Below the pieces are notes generated by a model. It was not told the DNA's origin. It did not search any database and saw only the letters and a list, made by a program, of their open reading frames with translations. From Devosia nanyangense (GTDB lineage Bacteria > Pseudomonadota > Alphaproteobacteria > Rhizobiales > Devosiaceae): a DNA stretch of 55,833 bases. The stretch covers positions 1 to 55,833 of the forward strand of contig JACRAF010000035.1 in assembly GCA_016213505.1 (NCBI GenBank), given 5' to 3'. Below, piece after piece: positions 1 through 5,696 of this stretch (position 1 is the first letter of the stretch; every line of letters starts with the position of its first letter). A program made the position numbers and the translations under genes.

Positions 1-104
1 AGCGAGTAGCGAGTAGCGAGTAGCGAGTAGCGAGTAGCGAGTAGCGAGTAGCGAGTAGCGAGTAGCGAGTAGCGAGTAGCGAGTAGCGAGTAGCGAGTAG
101 CGAG
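1..104. repeat. Heptanucleotide tandem repeat (AGCGAGT, about 15 copies)
   Basis: The window opens in a perfect head-to-tail array of the 7-mer AGCGAGT: 14 full copies at 1-98 and six bases of another. The array probably continues to the left of the window. It lies outside any gene, beyond the 3' end of phyR. Diverged inverted copies (CTACTCGCTAC, TATTCGCTAT) follow at 115-139, so a transcript leaving phyR could fold against the array. Slippage-driven length variation is expected for such an array, but no coding effect is visible. Confidence 0.95.
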
Positions 105-124
105 GGCACTCCCCTACTCGCTAC
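97..124 (-). terminator. Candidate hairpin downstream of phyR
   Basis: GTAGCGAG (97-104) pairs exactly with CTCGCTAC (117-124) around a 12-nt loop, 25 bp beyond the phyR stop on the minus strand. There is no clear U-tract, so it may be only a by-product of the heptamer array and its inverted copies. It is the only terminator-like structure seen after phyR. Confidence 0.35.
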
Positions 125-148
125 CCCCTATTCGCTATTTGCCTGTTT

Positions 149-943
149 TCAGGCCGCGGCGCGGGAGCCTTCGTCGAAGAACAAGGCCTGGCTGATCAGC
201 GCCTTGACCATATCGGGGTTGAACGGCTTGGTGACGAGGAAGGTCGGCTCGGGCCGCTCGCCGGTCAATAGCCGCTCCGGGAACGCGGTGATGAAGATGA
301 CCGGCAGCGCTTCGTTCAGGAGGATGTCGTTGACTGCATCGATGCCCGATGAGCCGTCCGCCAGCTGGATGTCGGCGAGGATCATCTTGGGCGACGTCTT
401 GCCGTAGAGCGCCACCGCTTCCTTGTGGGTACGGGCGATGCCGACCACCCGGTGGCCGAGGCTCTCGACCAGCTGCTCGATGTCCATGGCGATCAGCGGC
501 TCATCCTCGATGATCAGGATATCGGTCGCCACCTGGCGCGAAATCTCGCGGCTGGCCTCGTCGATGATGCGGGCGAACTCGGCGCCCGAGACGTCGAGAA
601 TCTCGGCCGCCTGGGCGTCGGTGAAGCCCTCGACGGCGACCAGGAGGAACGCCTGGCGCGGTTTGGGGGCGAGATTGGCGAGGTTGCGCGCGGCGCGCTG
701 TTCCCAGACGAAATGCGGATGCGGCGCGGGGACGCGCACTGCCGACGAGGAAAACAGCTTCGAGAACAGCCTGTAGAGAGCAATGCGGTCGTTGGAGGCC
801 TCGGGGAAGATCGACACGTCGGCGATCAGGGCTTCGAGTGTGGCCGCCACATAGGCGTCGCCGGAAGTCTGAGAGCCCGTCGTCGCGCGCGAAAATCGGC
901 GCAAATACGGGAGATGCGGCGCAATCCGCGTGGACAAACGCAT
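149..943 (-). CDS. phyR: PhyR-type anti-anti-sigma response regulator of the general stress response
   Basis: A 264-aa protein with the diagnostic reversed layout of PhyR: an N-terminal sigma-like (EcfG-mimic) region, roughly residues 5-135, followed by a receiver domain at about 141-258. The receiver keeps the acidic pair E146/D147, the phosphoacceptor D191 (context LADIQL), T219 and K239. In this family, phosphorylated PhyR sequesters the anti-sigma factor NepR and so frees EcfG. The ATG at 943 is preferred to an upstream in-frame start because an AGGGAG ribosome site lies just before it and the protein then has the usual PhyR length. It is divergent from nepR-ecfG, the classical alphaproteobacterial arrangement, and has its own EcfG-type promoter. 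No PhyK-like histidine kinase is present in the window. Confidence 0.96.
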   Translation of the reverse strand: MRLSTRIAPHLPYLRRFSRATTGSQTSGDAYVAATLEALIADVSIFPEASNDRIALYRLFSKLFSSSAVRVPAPHPHFVWEQRAARNLANLAPKPRQAFLLVAVEGFTDAQAAEILDVSGAEFARIIDEASREISRQVATDILIIEDEPLIAMDIEQLVESLGHRVVGIARTHKEAVALYGKTSPKMILADIQLADGSSGIDAVNDILLNEALPVIFITAFPERLLTGERPEPTFLVTKPFNPDMVKALISQALFFDEGSRAAA

Positions 944-985
944 TTGGTGTGCTCCCTTTGACGCTGCAGTCGTACCCAAATCACA

Positions 986-1010
986 AACGGGTGGAGTCCA
1001 AATTCGTTCC
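986..1010 (-). promoter_or_regulatory. EcfG-type promoter of phyR
   Basis: Reading the minus strand, GGAAC (1010-1006), a 16-bp spacer and CGTT (989-986) match the general stress sigma factor consensus exactly. The -10 element is about 43 bp from the phyR ATG. This implies positive autoregulation of phyR by EcfG. Confidence 0.85.
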
Positions 1011-1017
1011 ACTTCCC

Positions 1018-1042
1018 GGAACTTTTCGATCTACCAAGCATT
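1018..1042 (+). promoter_or_regulatory. EcfG-type promoter of nepR-ecfG
   Basis: GGAAC (1018-1022), 16 bp, then CATT (1039-1042). The -35 is perfect and the -10 has one mismatch to CGTT. Its -35 faces away from the phyR -35, with only 7 bp between them (1011-1017), so two holoenzymes could hardly bind at once. Confidence 0.7.
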
Positions 1043-1091
1043 TATGCTACCACATCGGGGCTCAGCGTCAGCCTGTTGGTAGGTCCGGGTA

Positions 1092-1295
1092 GTGAAAGAC
1101 AAAGGCAAGATGATCGAAACAAGTGCTCCGCGTACACGGCGCACGGACGACGGGCTCGGCCCGAACTCCGACATCGGCGCCAAGCTGCGCGCCTTCTATG
1201 GAGCCGTGCAGGATCAGCCCATCCCGGACAAGTTCCTCGACTTGCTGGAGAAGCTCGACGAAGTCGAGCGCGCCGGCCGGCGCAAGGACACCTGA
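1092..1295 (+). CDS. nepR: NepR anti-sigma factor
   Basis: A 67-aa protein (61 aa if the ATG at 1110 is used instead of the GTG at 1092). The central segment with QPIPDKFLDLL followed by EKLD is the conserved NepR core that binds either EcfG or phosphorylated PhyR. The flanking N-terminal tail is charged and probably disordered, as in the family. The stop codon abuts the ecfG ATG at 1296 with no gap, so the two are translationally coupled and made in fixed proportion. The start choice is uncertain: AAAGGCAAG before 1110 resembles a ribosome site at least as well as anything before 1092. Confidence 0.93.
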   Translation: MKDKGKMIETSAPRTRRTDDGLGPNSDIGAKLRAFYGAVQDQPIPDKFLDLLEKLDEVERAGRRKDT

Positions 1296-1844
1296 ATGCA
1301 GCAAAGCCCGTCATTCAAGCGGGAGCTGCTCGCTACGCTTCCCTCGTTGCGCGCCTTTGCCGTTTCGCTCAGCGGGCGGCACGACAAGGCCGACGATCTG
1401 GTTCAGGACACCATGATGAAGGCGTGGGCGAAGCAGGACAGCTTCCAGATGGGCACCAATATCAAGGCCTGGCTGTTCACGATCCTGCGCAACGAATTCT
1501 ACAGCCAGATGCGCAAGCGCGGCCGCGAGGTGCAGGACACCGATGGCGCGTTCACCGAGCGCCTGTCCGTCCACCCGTCACAATATGGCGTGCTCGACAT
1601 GGCCGATTTCAAGAAGGCGCTCGACGGGCTGCCGCCGGACCAGCGCGAGGCGATCGTGCTCATCGGCGCCTCGGGCTTCTCCTATGAGGAAGCGGCGGAA
1701 ATCTGCAAATGCGCCGTGGGCACGATGAAGAGCCGCGTCAGCCGCGCCCGCACCCGGCTGCAGGACGTGCTCAAGATCTCGGGCGAAGCCGACTATGGAC
1801 CAGATCCGGTGTCGGCGCAGGTCACCACGCACACACTCGGCTGA
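1296..1844 (+). CDS. ecfG: ECF sigma factor EcfG (general stress response)
   Basis: A 182-aa ECF sigma factor. Sigma-70 region 2 spans about residues 10-80 (with DKADDLVQDTMMKAW, the typical region 2.1-2.2, and NIKAWLFTILRNEFYSQ), and region 4 about 105-165 (LPPDQREAIVLIGASGFSYEE, then the helix-turn-helix with CAVGTMKSRVSRAR). Placement directly after nepR and opposite phyR identifies it as EcfG rather than another ECF group. It should recognise the GGAAC-N16/17-CGTT sites found here upstream of phyR, nepR and several small stress genes. The segment from 1845 to 1969 has no gene and no clear EcfG site. Confidence 0.96.
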   Translation: MQQSPSFKRELLATLPSLRAFAVSLSGRHDKADDLVQDTMMKAWAKQDSFQMGTNIKAWLFTILRNEFYSQMRKRGREVQDTDGAFTERLSVHPSQYGVLDMADFKKALDGLPPDQREAIVLIGASGFSYEEAAEICKCAVGTMKSRVSRARTRLQDVLKISGEADYGPDPVSAQVTTHTLG

Positions 1845-1969
1845 GGGGCGCGGCGCTCCGCTATCCATCCACCGGCACGACCGGGCTTGCGCCAGGCCCG
1901 GCGTTCGGGGACTGATGGACACTCGAACGGTGCGCCGGGCTGGCGAAGCGTCGAGCTGATGGGGGAGCG

Positions 1970-2911
1970 ATGCACGTCGTTGGCGTCTTCAACCGTGACG
2001 GCGGCACGTTCAAGACCGTCGACATGGAGCGGTTCGCCGCGCATGCGATCGAAGTGTTCGCAGCGCACGGACACACGCTCGACGCGCGCGTCGTCGAGGG
2101 CAGGGACCTGATCCCGGAGCTGAACCGCGCTGTTTCCGAGACGGAGGTTCTGCTCGTCGGCGGCGGCGACGGTACGGTCTCGGCCGCCGCGGCGGTCGCC
2201 TACCGCCAAGGCATTCCACTCGCCGTGCTGCCGGCGGGACCGATGAACCTGTTCGCCCGCTCGCTGAAGCTGCCGCTCGATCTCGATACCGCGCTCGAGG
2301 CGGTGGCGGCGGGAGAAGCCAGGAACGTCGACATCGCGACGGCCAATGGGCGTCCCTTCATCCACCAGTTCTCGGTCGGCATTCACCCCAAGCTGGTGCG
2401 GCTGCGCGAGACCCTCCGCTACAAGGGCCGCATCGGAAAGATGATTGCGTCGACGCGGGCGGCGGCCGGGGTCATCCTCAGCCCGCCGTCGTTCAAGGCG
2501 GAGATCAGGACGCCCAAGGGCCTCGAACGCCGGTCGACTGCGGGCATCTCGATTTCGAACAACCCGCTGCAGGAAGGGCACATTCCACATGCCGAGGGCC
2601 TCGATGCCGGGCTGCTGGGCATCTACGTTGTCAAACCGCTCAGCCCCTGGGTGCTGGCGAAGCTGAGCTGGGCCGTGGTCCGCGGCAAATGGAAGAACAT
2701 GCCCGAGGTTATCGACAAGGAAGCCAAGGAAGTCAGCATCAGTTTCCCGCGCAAAACCTCGTCGGCGGTCGCCGTGATCGACGGCGAGCTCATCTCGCTG
2801 GAGGAGCGGGTCGATCTCAAAATCCACCCCGGGGCGCTCAAAGTGATCGTGCCGAGATCGACGGCACCCGACGCGGCGCAGGGAGCGGCCGAACGCCTCG
2901 CCCCGGCGTGA
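1970..2911 (+). CDS. Diacylglycerol kinase family lipid kinase
   Basis: A 313-aa protein with an N-terminal DAGK catalytic domain. The nucleotide-binding GGGDGT motif is at about residues 64-69, followed by LAVLPAGPMNLFARSL, the typical second glycine/asparagine block. The C-terminal half is the beta-rich lid of YegS/DgkB-like enzymes. The family phosphorylates diacylglycerol or related lipids with ATP at the inner membrane. A strong GGGGGAG ribosome site precedes the ATG. It lies downstream of ecfG in the same direction after a 125-bp gap and is closed by a strong hairpin, so it may be read from the nepR-ecfG promoter. The exact lipid substrate cannot be inferred. Confidence 0.85.
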   Translation: MHVVGVFNRDGGTFKTVDMERFAAHAIEVFAAHGHTLDARVVEGRDLIPELNRAVSETEVLLVGGGDGTVSAAAAVAYRQGIPLAVLPAGPMNLFARSLKLPLDLDTALEAVAAGEARNVDIATANGRPFIHQFSVGIHPKLVRLRETLRYKGRIGKMIASTRAAAGVILSPPSFKAEIRTPKGLERRSTAGISISNNPLQEGHIPHAEGLDAGLLGIYVVKPLSPWVLAKLSWAVVRGKWKNMPEVIDKEAKEVSISFPRKTSSAVAVIDGELISLEERVDLKIHPGALKVIVPRSTAPDAAQGAAERLAPA

Positions 2912-2913
2912 AA

Positions 2914-2938
2914 GAGCCCCGTCCGGTGGACGGGGCTC
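2914..2938. terminator. Bidirectional hairpin between convergent genes
   Basis: A perfect 11-bp stem (2914-2924 with 2928-2938) and a 3-nt loop, starting 3 bp after the lipid kinase stop. It also lies 19 bp beyond the 3' end of the minus-strand 77-aa gene. No long U-tract is present on either side (only TTT on the minus strand). Confidence 0.75.
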
Positions 2939-2956
2939 GAATGGGTAAAGCGGTTT

Positions 2957-3190
2957 CTAGAGGCTCGCGGCGCCGCTTTCGACCGGTTGCTCGCCGAGCT
3001 TGGCCAGAGCCTGCTCGATCGATTTCAGATCTTCGCCATCATCGCCGTCGACCGGAGTCATCCCCTCGGTCGCACTGCGCTCCTTGCTGAGCGTATCGGC
3101 TTCGAGCTGGCGCAGAATCTCGACTTTCTCGCTGGCGTCGAGATGGTCGTCCTTGAGGATCGTCACGATCCGCCGTTTGAGGTGAGACAT
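2957..3190 (-). CDS. Small acidic protein of unknown function, probable EcfG target
   Basis: A 77-aa, highly charged, soluble protein with a helical N-terminal half (MSHLKRRIVTILKDD, then EKVEILRQLEADTLSKE) and an acidic stretch with GDDGEDLK. No family recognised. It has its own exact EcfG-type promoter at 3248-3272, which overlaps the end of the upstream holin-like gene, so it is probably a general stress protein. It converges on the lipid kinase gene and shares its hairpin. Confidence 0.72.
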   Translation of the reverse strand: MSHLKRRIVTILKDDHLDASEKVEILRQLEADTLSKERSATEGMTPVDGDDGEDLKSIEQALAKLGEQPVESGAASL

Positions 3191-3245
3191 GGCAGGTCCT
3201 TTCGGTTGCGATGCTCAGATTGCCGGCCGGGCAGCCGGCCAACCA

Positions 3246-3701
3246 TCAACGTTCGGGACGCGCGGCGGTTCCCTTGCTGCGGCGCATCAGCAGATAGGCG
3301 GCGAGCAGCGCGCCGCCGGCGGGGATGCCGACTTCCCGCAGCAGCGACGATTTGAGGATAAGCGGCGCCGCAGTAATGGCGGCCGAGGTGATCAGCGCCA
3401 GGGTTTCGGCGCTGCGCCGCTCTTCGGCCTCGCGGCGCGCCGAAGCAGCTTCCTGCAGGCGTCCGATGAGGAAGACCACGAGCGCGATGAACAGCGCCGT
3501 TCCGGCGATGATCAGCGGCGCGACAATCGGGCCGACCCATTGGGCGAGGGCGCTGTTGGCCGCGACCATGAGGAAGCTGAAGCAGATCAGGGCGAGCACG
3601 CCGACGACGCCGTAGACCACCGCCTGGCGCTGCAGGCGCTGGCGCAGCGCCTCGAGGTCCATGCCCAGCAGTGACGCCAACGGGGCAAGCAGGGCCAGCA
3701 T
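3246..3701 (-). CDS. Holin-superfamily-like inner membrane protein
   Basis: A 151-aa protein with three or four hydrophobic helices: about residues 28-48, 56-80, then 102-118 and 123-137. They are separated by a charged, coiled-coil-like linker with AASARREAEERRSAE. The pattern resembles the phage-holin/YqjE-like membrane proteins often encoded next to DUF883/ElaB proteins. It starts 5 bp after the DUF883 gene stop, so the two are co-transcribed and likely share a membrane-stress role. The stop codon (3246-3248) overlaps the -10 element of the next gene's EcfG promoter. Family assignment is moderate and biochemical function unknown. Confidence 0.7.
   Translation of the reverse strand: MLALLAPLASLLGMDLEALRQRLQRQAVVYGVVGVLALICFSFLMVAANSALAQWVGPIVAPLIIAGTALFIALVVFLIGRLQEAASARREAEERRSAETLALITSAAITAAPLILKSSLLREVGIPAGGALLAAYLLMRRSKGTAARPER
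3248..3272 (-). promoter_or_regulatory. EcfG-type promoter inside the 3' end of the holin-like gene
   Basis: Minus strand GGAAC (3272-3268), a 16-bp spacer, CGTT (3251-3248): an exact consensus match. It lies about 58 bp upstream of the 77-aa gene start at 3190, and its -10 sits on the stop codon of the preceding gene. Confidence 0.82.
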
Positions 3702-3706
3702 CGGAG

Positions 3707-3997
3707 CTAGCGGGTGATAAGGGCGAGAAGGAATCCCAGCGCGATGGCGCCCGCCACTGCGGTCAGGGGTTTTTCGCGGATCGTGTCCTTGATCTGCTTT
3801 TCGACCGCGCCGAACTCGTCCTCGGCGCCCTCGAGCGCCGCCCTGCCGCGATCGGCGAAATTCTGCGCTCGCTTCCTGGCGGCGGATCCGACCTCGCCGA
3901 CCTTATCCTCGCCCATCTGGGTGAGGGTCTGCATGATGGTTTTGATATCGCCCTGCAGCTTGGCGACCTGGGCTTCCAGGTCAGGGGTTTGGGCCAT
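3707..3997 (-). CDS. DUF883 (ElaB/YqjD-like) membrane-anchored protein
   Basis: A 96-aa protein: a long soluble amphipathic helical part, then a short basic stretch (IREKPLTAVAGAIALGF) and a single C-terminal transmembrane helix ending in LLALITR. This is the hallmark of the DUF883/ElaB/YqjD family; E. coli YqjD is a tail-anchored, ribosome-associated stationary-phase protein. It is the first gene of a two-gene unit with the holin-like gene and has an exact EcfG promoter 30-55 bp upstream. A stress-induced role at the inner membrane is therefore likely, but ribosome binding is only by analogy. Confidence 0.82.
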   Translation of the reverse strand: MAQTPDLEAQVAKLQGDIKTIMQTLTQMGEDKVGEVGSAARKRAQNFADRGRAALEGAEDEFGAVEKQIKDTIREKPLTAVAGAIALGFLLALITR

Positions 3998-4027
3998 GGT
4001 GACGCTCCTGGATTGGTGTCGCGGAAC

Positions 4028-4052
4028 AACGTTCGAGACGGATGCGGGTTCC
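4028..4052 (-). promoter_or_regulatory. EcfG-type promoter of the DUF883/holin-like operon
   Basis: Minus strand GGAAC (4052-4048), 16 bp, CGTT (4031-4028), an exact match ending 31 bp upstream of the DUF883 ATG. Confidence 0.85.
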
Positions 4053-4097
4053 TCGCATGCCCGCCACGGCTGCCGCTTGCGCTAGATCAAACAGAAC

Positions 4098-4126
4098 ACC
4101 CCGGTTCGCGGGGGGCGAACCGGGGT
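4098..4126 (-). terminator. Terminator hairpin after the DUF3309 gene
   Basis: A perfect 12-bp stem (4098-4109 with 4115-4126) and a 5-nt G loop. On the minus strand it is followed by a short T-rich run (TTCTGTTT). It closes the 55-aa protein/DUF3309 transcript before the DUF883 promoter. Confidence 0.8.
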
Positions 4127-4171
4127 GGTTGAGCGGGTCGAGAGGGGGGCGACCTAGGACCCGCAAGTTGC

Positions 4172-4327
4172 TCAGATGCGTCCCATCAGCAAGAGGATGA
4201 TGACGACCACGAGCACGACGCCCAGAATGCCGGAGGGGAAGACTCCCCAGGAGCGGGAATATCCCCAGTTCGGCAGGGCGCCGATCAGCAACAGGATAAG
4301 AACGACGATCAGGATTGTGCTGAGCAT
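4172..4327 (-). CDS. DUF3309-family small membrane protein
   Basis: A 51-aa protein beginning MLSTILIVVLILLLIGALPNW and ending VVVIILLLMGRI: two hydrophobic helices joined by a polar turn with WGYSRSWGVFPSG. This is the pattern of DUF3309 proteins, which are small, widespread in Proteobacteria and of unknown function. It starts 30 bp after the stop of the upstream 55-aa gene and is followed by a strong hairpin, so the two are probably one EcfG-driven transcript. Confidence 0.85.
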   Translation of the reverse strand: MLSTILIVVLILLLIGALPNWGYSRSWGVFPSGILGVVLVVVIILLLMGRI

Positions 4328-4357
4328 GACTGAACCTCGTTGACGCCTTTTGACGCT

Positions 4358-4525
4358 TCAGAAGGCGACGAACAGAAACGCCGCCGCTACCGCAAGGATG
4401 CCGATCGCCGGCAGGAGGGCGCGCAGCACAGCACCAAGATAGACGCGCCCGTCATAGCCTTCCGGGGACCACGCCATCACGGTGCGGCCGGCATGCTCGA
4501 GGGTGTCGATTTCCATCTGTGTCAT
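4358..4525 (-). CDS. Small single-pass membrane protein, probable EcfG target
   Basis: A 55-aa protein: a soluble N-terminus (MTQMEIDTLEHAGRTVM), a middle with WSPEGYDGRVYLGA and a C-terminal hydrophobic helix (ILAVAAAFLFVAF). The AAAAGGATC ribosome site precedes the ATG at 4525. No family recognised. An EcfG-type site lies about 85 bp upstream and the DUF3309 gene 30 bp downstream, suggesting a two-gene stress-induced membrane operon. Confidence 0.75.
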   Translation of the reverse strand: MTQMEIDTLEHAGRTVMAWSPEGYDGRVYLGAVLRALLPAIGILAVAAAFLFVAF

Positions 4526-4609
4526 CGCTTTGATCCTTTTGTCGTTTGACCGGAGGGAGGGACCCGGCCTTCGCCTCGCATAGATCGCGCGTGACGGCGC
4601 TGGCCCAAC

Positions 4610-4635
4610 AACGGGGCCTCGCAGGACTTGGTTCC
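4610..4635 (-). promoter_or_regulatory. EcfG-type promoter of the 55-aa protein/DUF3309 operon
   Basis: Minus strand GGAAC (4635-4631), a 17-bp spacer, CGTT (4613-4610). Exact hexamer halves with a spacer one base longer than the other sites here, still within the known range for this sigma group. Confidence 0.75.
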
Positions 4636-4662
4636 ACTTGTCGGAGCGAAATTCAGGCCGGA

Positions 4663-5544
4663 CTATTCGACCCGGACGACATCCACGGACTGCTTGGTCT
4701 CGTGGCCGCCCCGCGAGGTGCGAAGCACGCCCACGATCGGGGAGATGTCGGTGTAGTCGCGGCCATGGCCGATGGTAATGTGATCGGCGCCGGCGAGCAT
4801 GGCGTTGGTGGGATCGAATTCCACCCAGCCGGCGTGCTGGCCGCACCAGACCCGAACCCAGGCGTGCATCGCGTCGGCGCCCTCGAGCCGCGGCTTGCCC
4901 TTGGGCGGAATGGTCCTGAGGAAACCGGAGACATAAGCTGCGGGTATGCCGACGCCGCGCAGGCCCGCGATCATCACATGGGAGAAATCCTGGCAGACGC
5001 CGCGCCTCAAATGGAAGGCTTCGAGCGGCAGGGTGTCCACCTTGGTCGCCTTCTTGTCGTAGGCAAAATCGCCATGGATCGCGAGGCAGAAATCCATGGC
5101 CGCGGCCCGCACCGAATGGGTGCGTTCGACGCTTCGGCGCGCATAGTCGGTGATCGGCTGGCTGAGGGCGATGCGCGGGGAGGGGGCGAGGAAATGATGC
5201 GGCGAGGCGGCGTCGAGGGTCCACAACGCGGCGAGTTCGCGGCTGAGGCCAGGCAGATCGGGCGAGAGATCGGCGGGCGATGCTTCATCCTCGACGCCGA
5301 CCCGCGCCGACAGGCGCACGTCGAGCCGGTCGTGGTAGCCGGAGTAGGCGATGGTGGTGACGGTGTTGCCGAAGAAATCGACGAAATTGGTCTCGCTGTC
5401 GGGCTTGGGATCGAACGAAATCGACGAGGCGATCACCCGCTGCACACCGGGGATCGAGGCCGGCGCGACACGGATCAGGTGCCGGTCGCCATGGACGAAC
5501 CCCTCGTAGTCGTAGTGGAGCTCGAGGCGAACGTCATAGAGCAT
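4663..5544 (-). CDS. Transglutaminase-like cysteine peptidase/amidase family protein
   Basis: A 293-aa protein. Residues 1-90 form the bacterial transglutaminase-like N-terminal beta domain, and the core follows at about 140-250 with a complete Cys-His-Asp triad: C184 (RRGVCQDFSH), H227 (AMHAWVRV) and D244 (VEFDPTNA). No signal peptide. It is the downstream member of an island with an ATP-grasp/alpha-E fusion and a second transglutaminase-DUF2126 protein. In such clusters these proteins are predicted (Iyer, Aravind and colleagues, amidoligase work) to make or trim an unknown peptide or peptide tag. The ATG at 5544 is chosen for its GAGGGG ribosome site and family-like start. Substrate unknown. 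Confidence 0.88.
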   Translation of the reverse strand: MLYDVRLELHYDYEGFVHGDRHLIRVAPASIPGVQRVIASSISFDPKPDSETNFVDFFGNTVTTIAYSGYHDRLDVRLSARVGVEDEASPADLSPDLPGLSRELAALWTLDAASPHHFLAPSPRIALSQPITDYARRSVERTHSVRAAAMDFCLAIHGDFAYDKKATKVDTLPLEAFHLRRGVCQDFSHVMIAGLRGVGIPAAYVSGFLRTIPPKGKPRLEGADAMHAWVRVWCGQHAGWVEFDPTNAMLAGADHITIGHGRDYTDISPIVGVLRTSRGGHETKQSVDVVRVE

Positions 5545-5550
5545 CGGACT

Positions 5551-5681
5551 GCCCCTCACCCGGCCGCTGCGCGGCCACCCTCTCCCCGGTGGGGGGAGGG
5601 GACGCTGGAACGGAGGTCTCAGTCGTGTCCCCTCGCCCCACCGGGGAGAGGGTCCCTCGCGCAGCGAGGGGGGTGAGGGGC
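5551..5681. repeat. Long palindromic intergenic repeat element
   Basis: A roughly 130-bp element with outer arms GCCCCTCACCC (5551) and GGGTGAGGGGC (5681) and inner arms CCCTCTCCCCGGTGGGG versus CCCCACCGGGGAGAGGG. It lies between the transglutaminase and ATP-grasp genes. It has the look of the mobile palindromic elements (CCCTCACCCGGC...CCCTCTCCCC type) scattered between genes in rhizobial-type genomes. Related degenerate copies are at 17266-17330 and 54501-54566. Confidence 0.8.
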
Positions 5682-5696
5682 TGTGAGTCTACGACA

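Noticed and set aside
1..104. Possible CRISPR-like repeat array
   Set aside because: The unit is only 7 bp and has no spacers; it is a simple tandem repeat.
3246..3701. Prophage remnant suggested by the holin-like protein
   Set aside because: No lysis, structural or integrase gene nearby; the gene is coupled to DUF883 under an EcfG promoter, as in chromosomal stress operons.
4546..5676. A 376-codon plus-strand open frame
   Set aside because: Antisense shadow of the transglutaminase gene in high-GC DNA; it also runs into the palindromic repeat.
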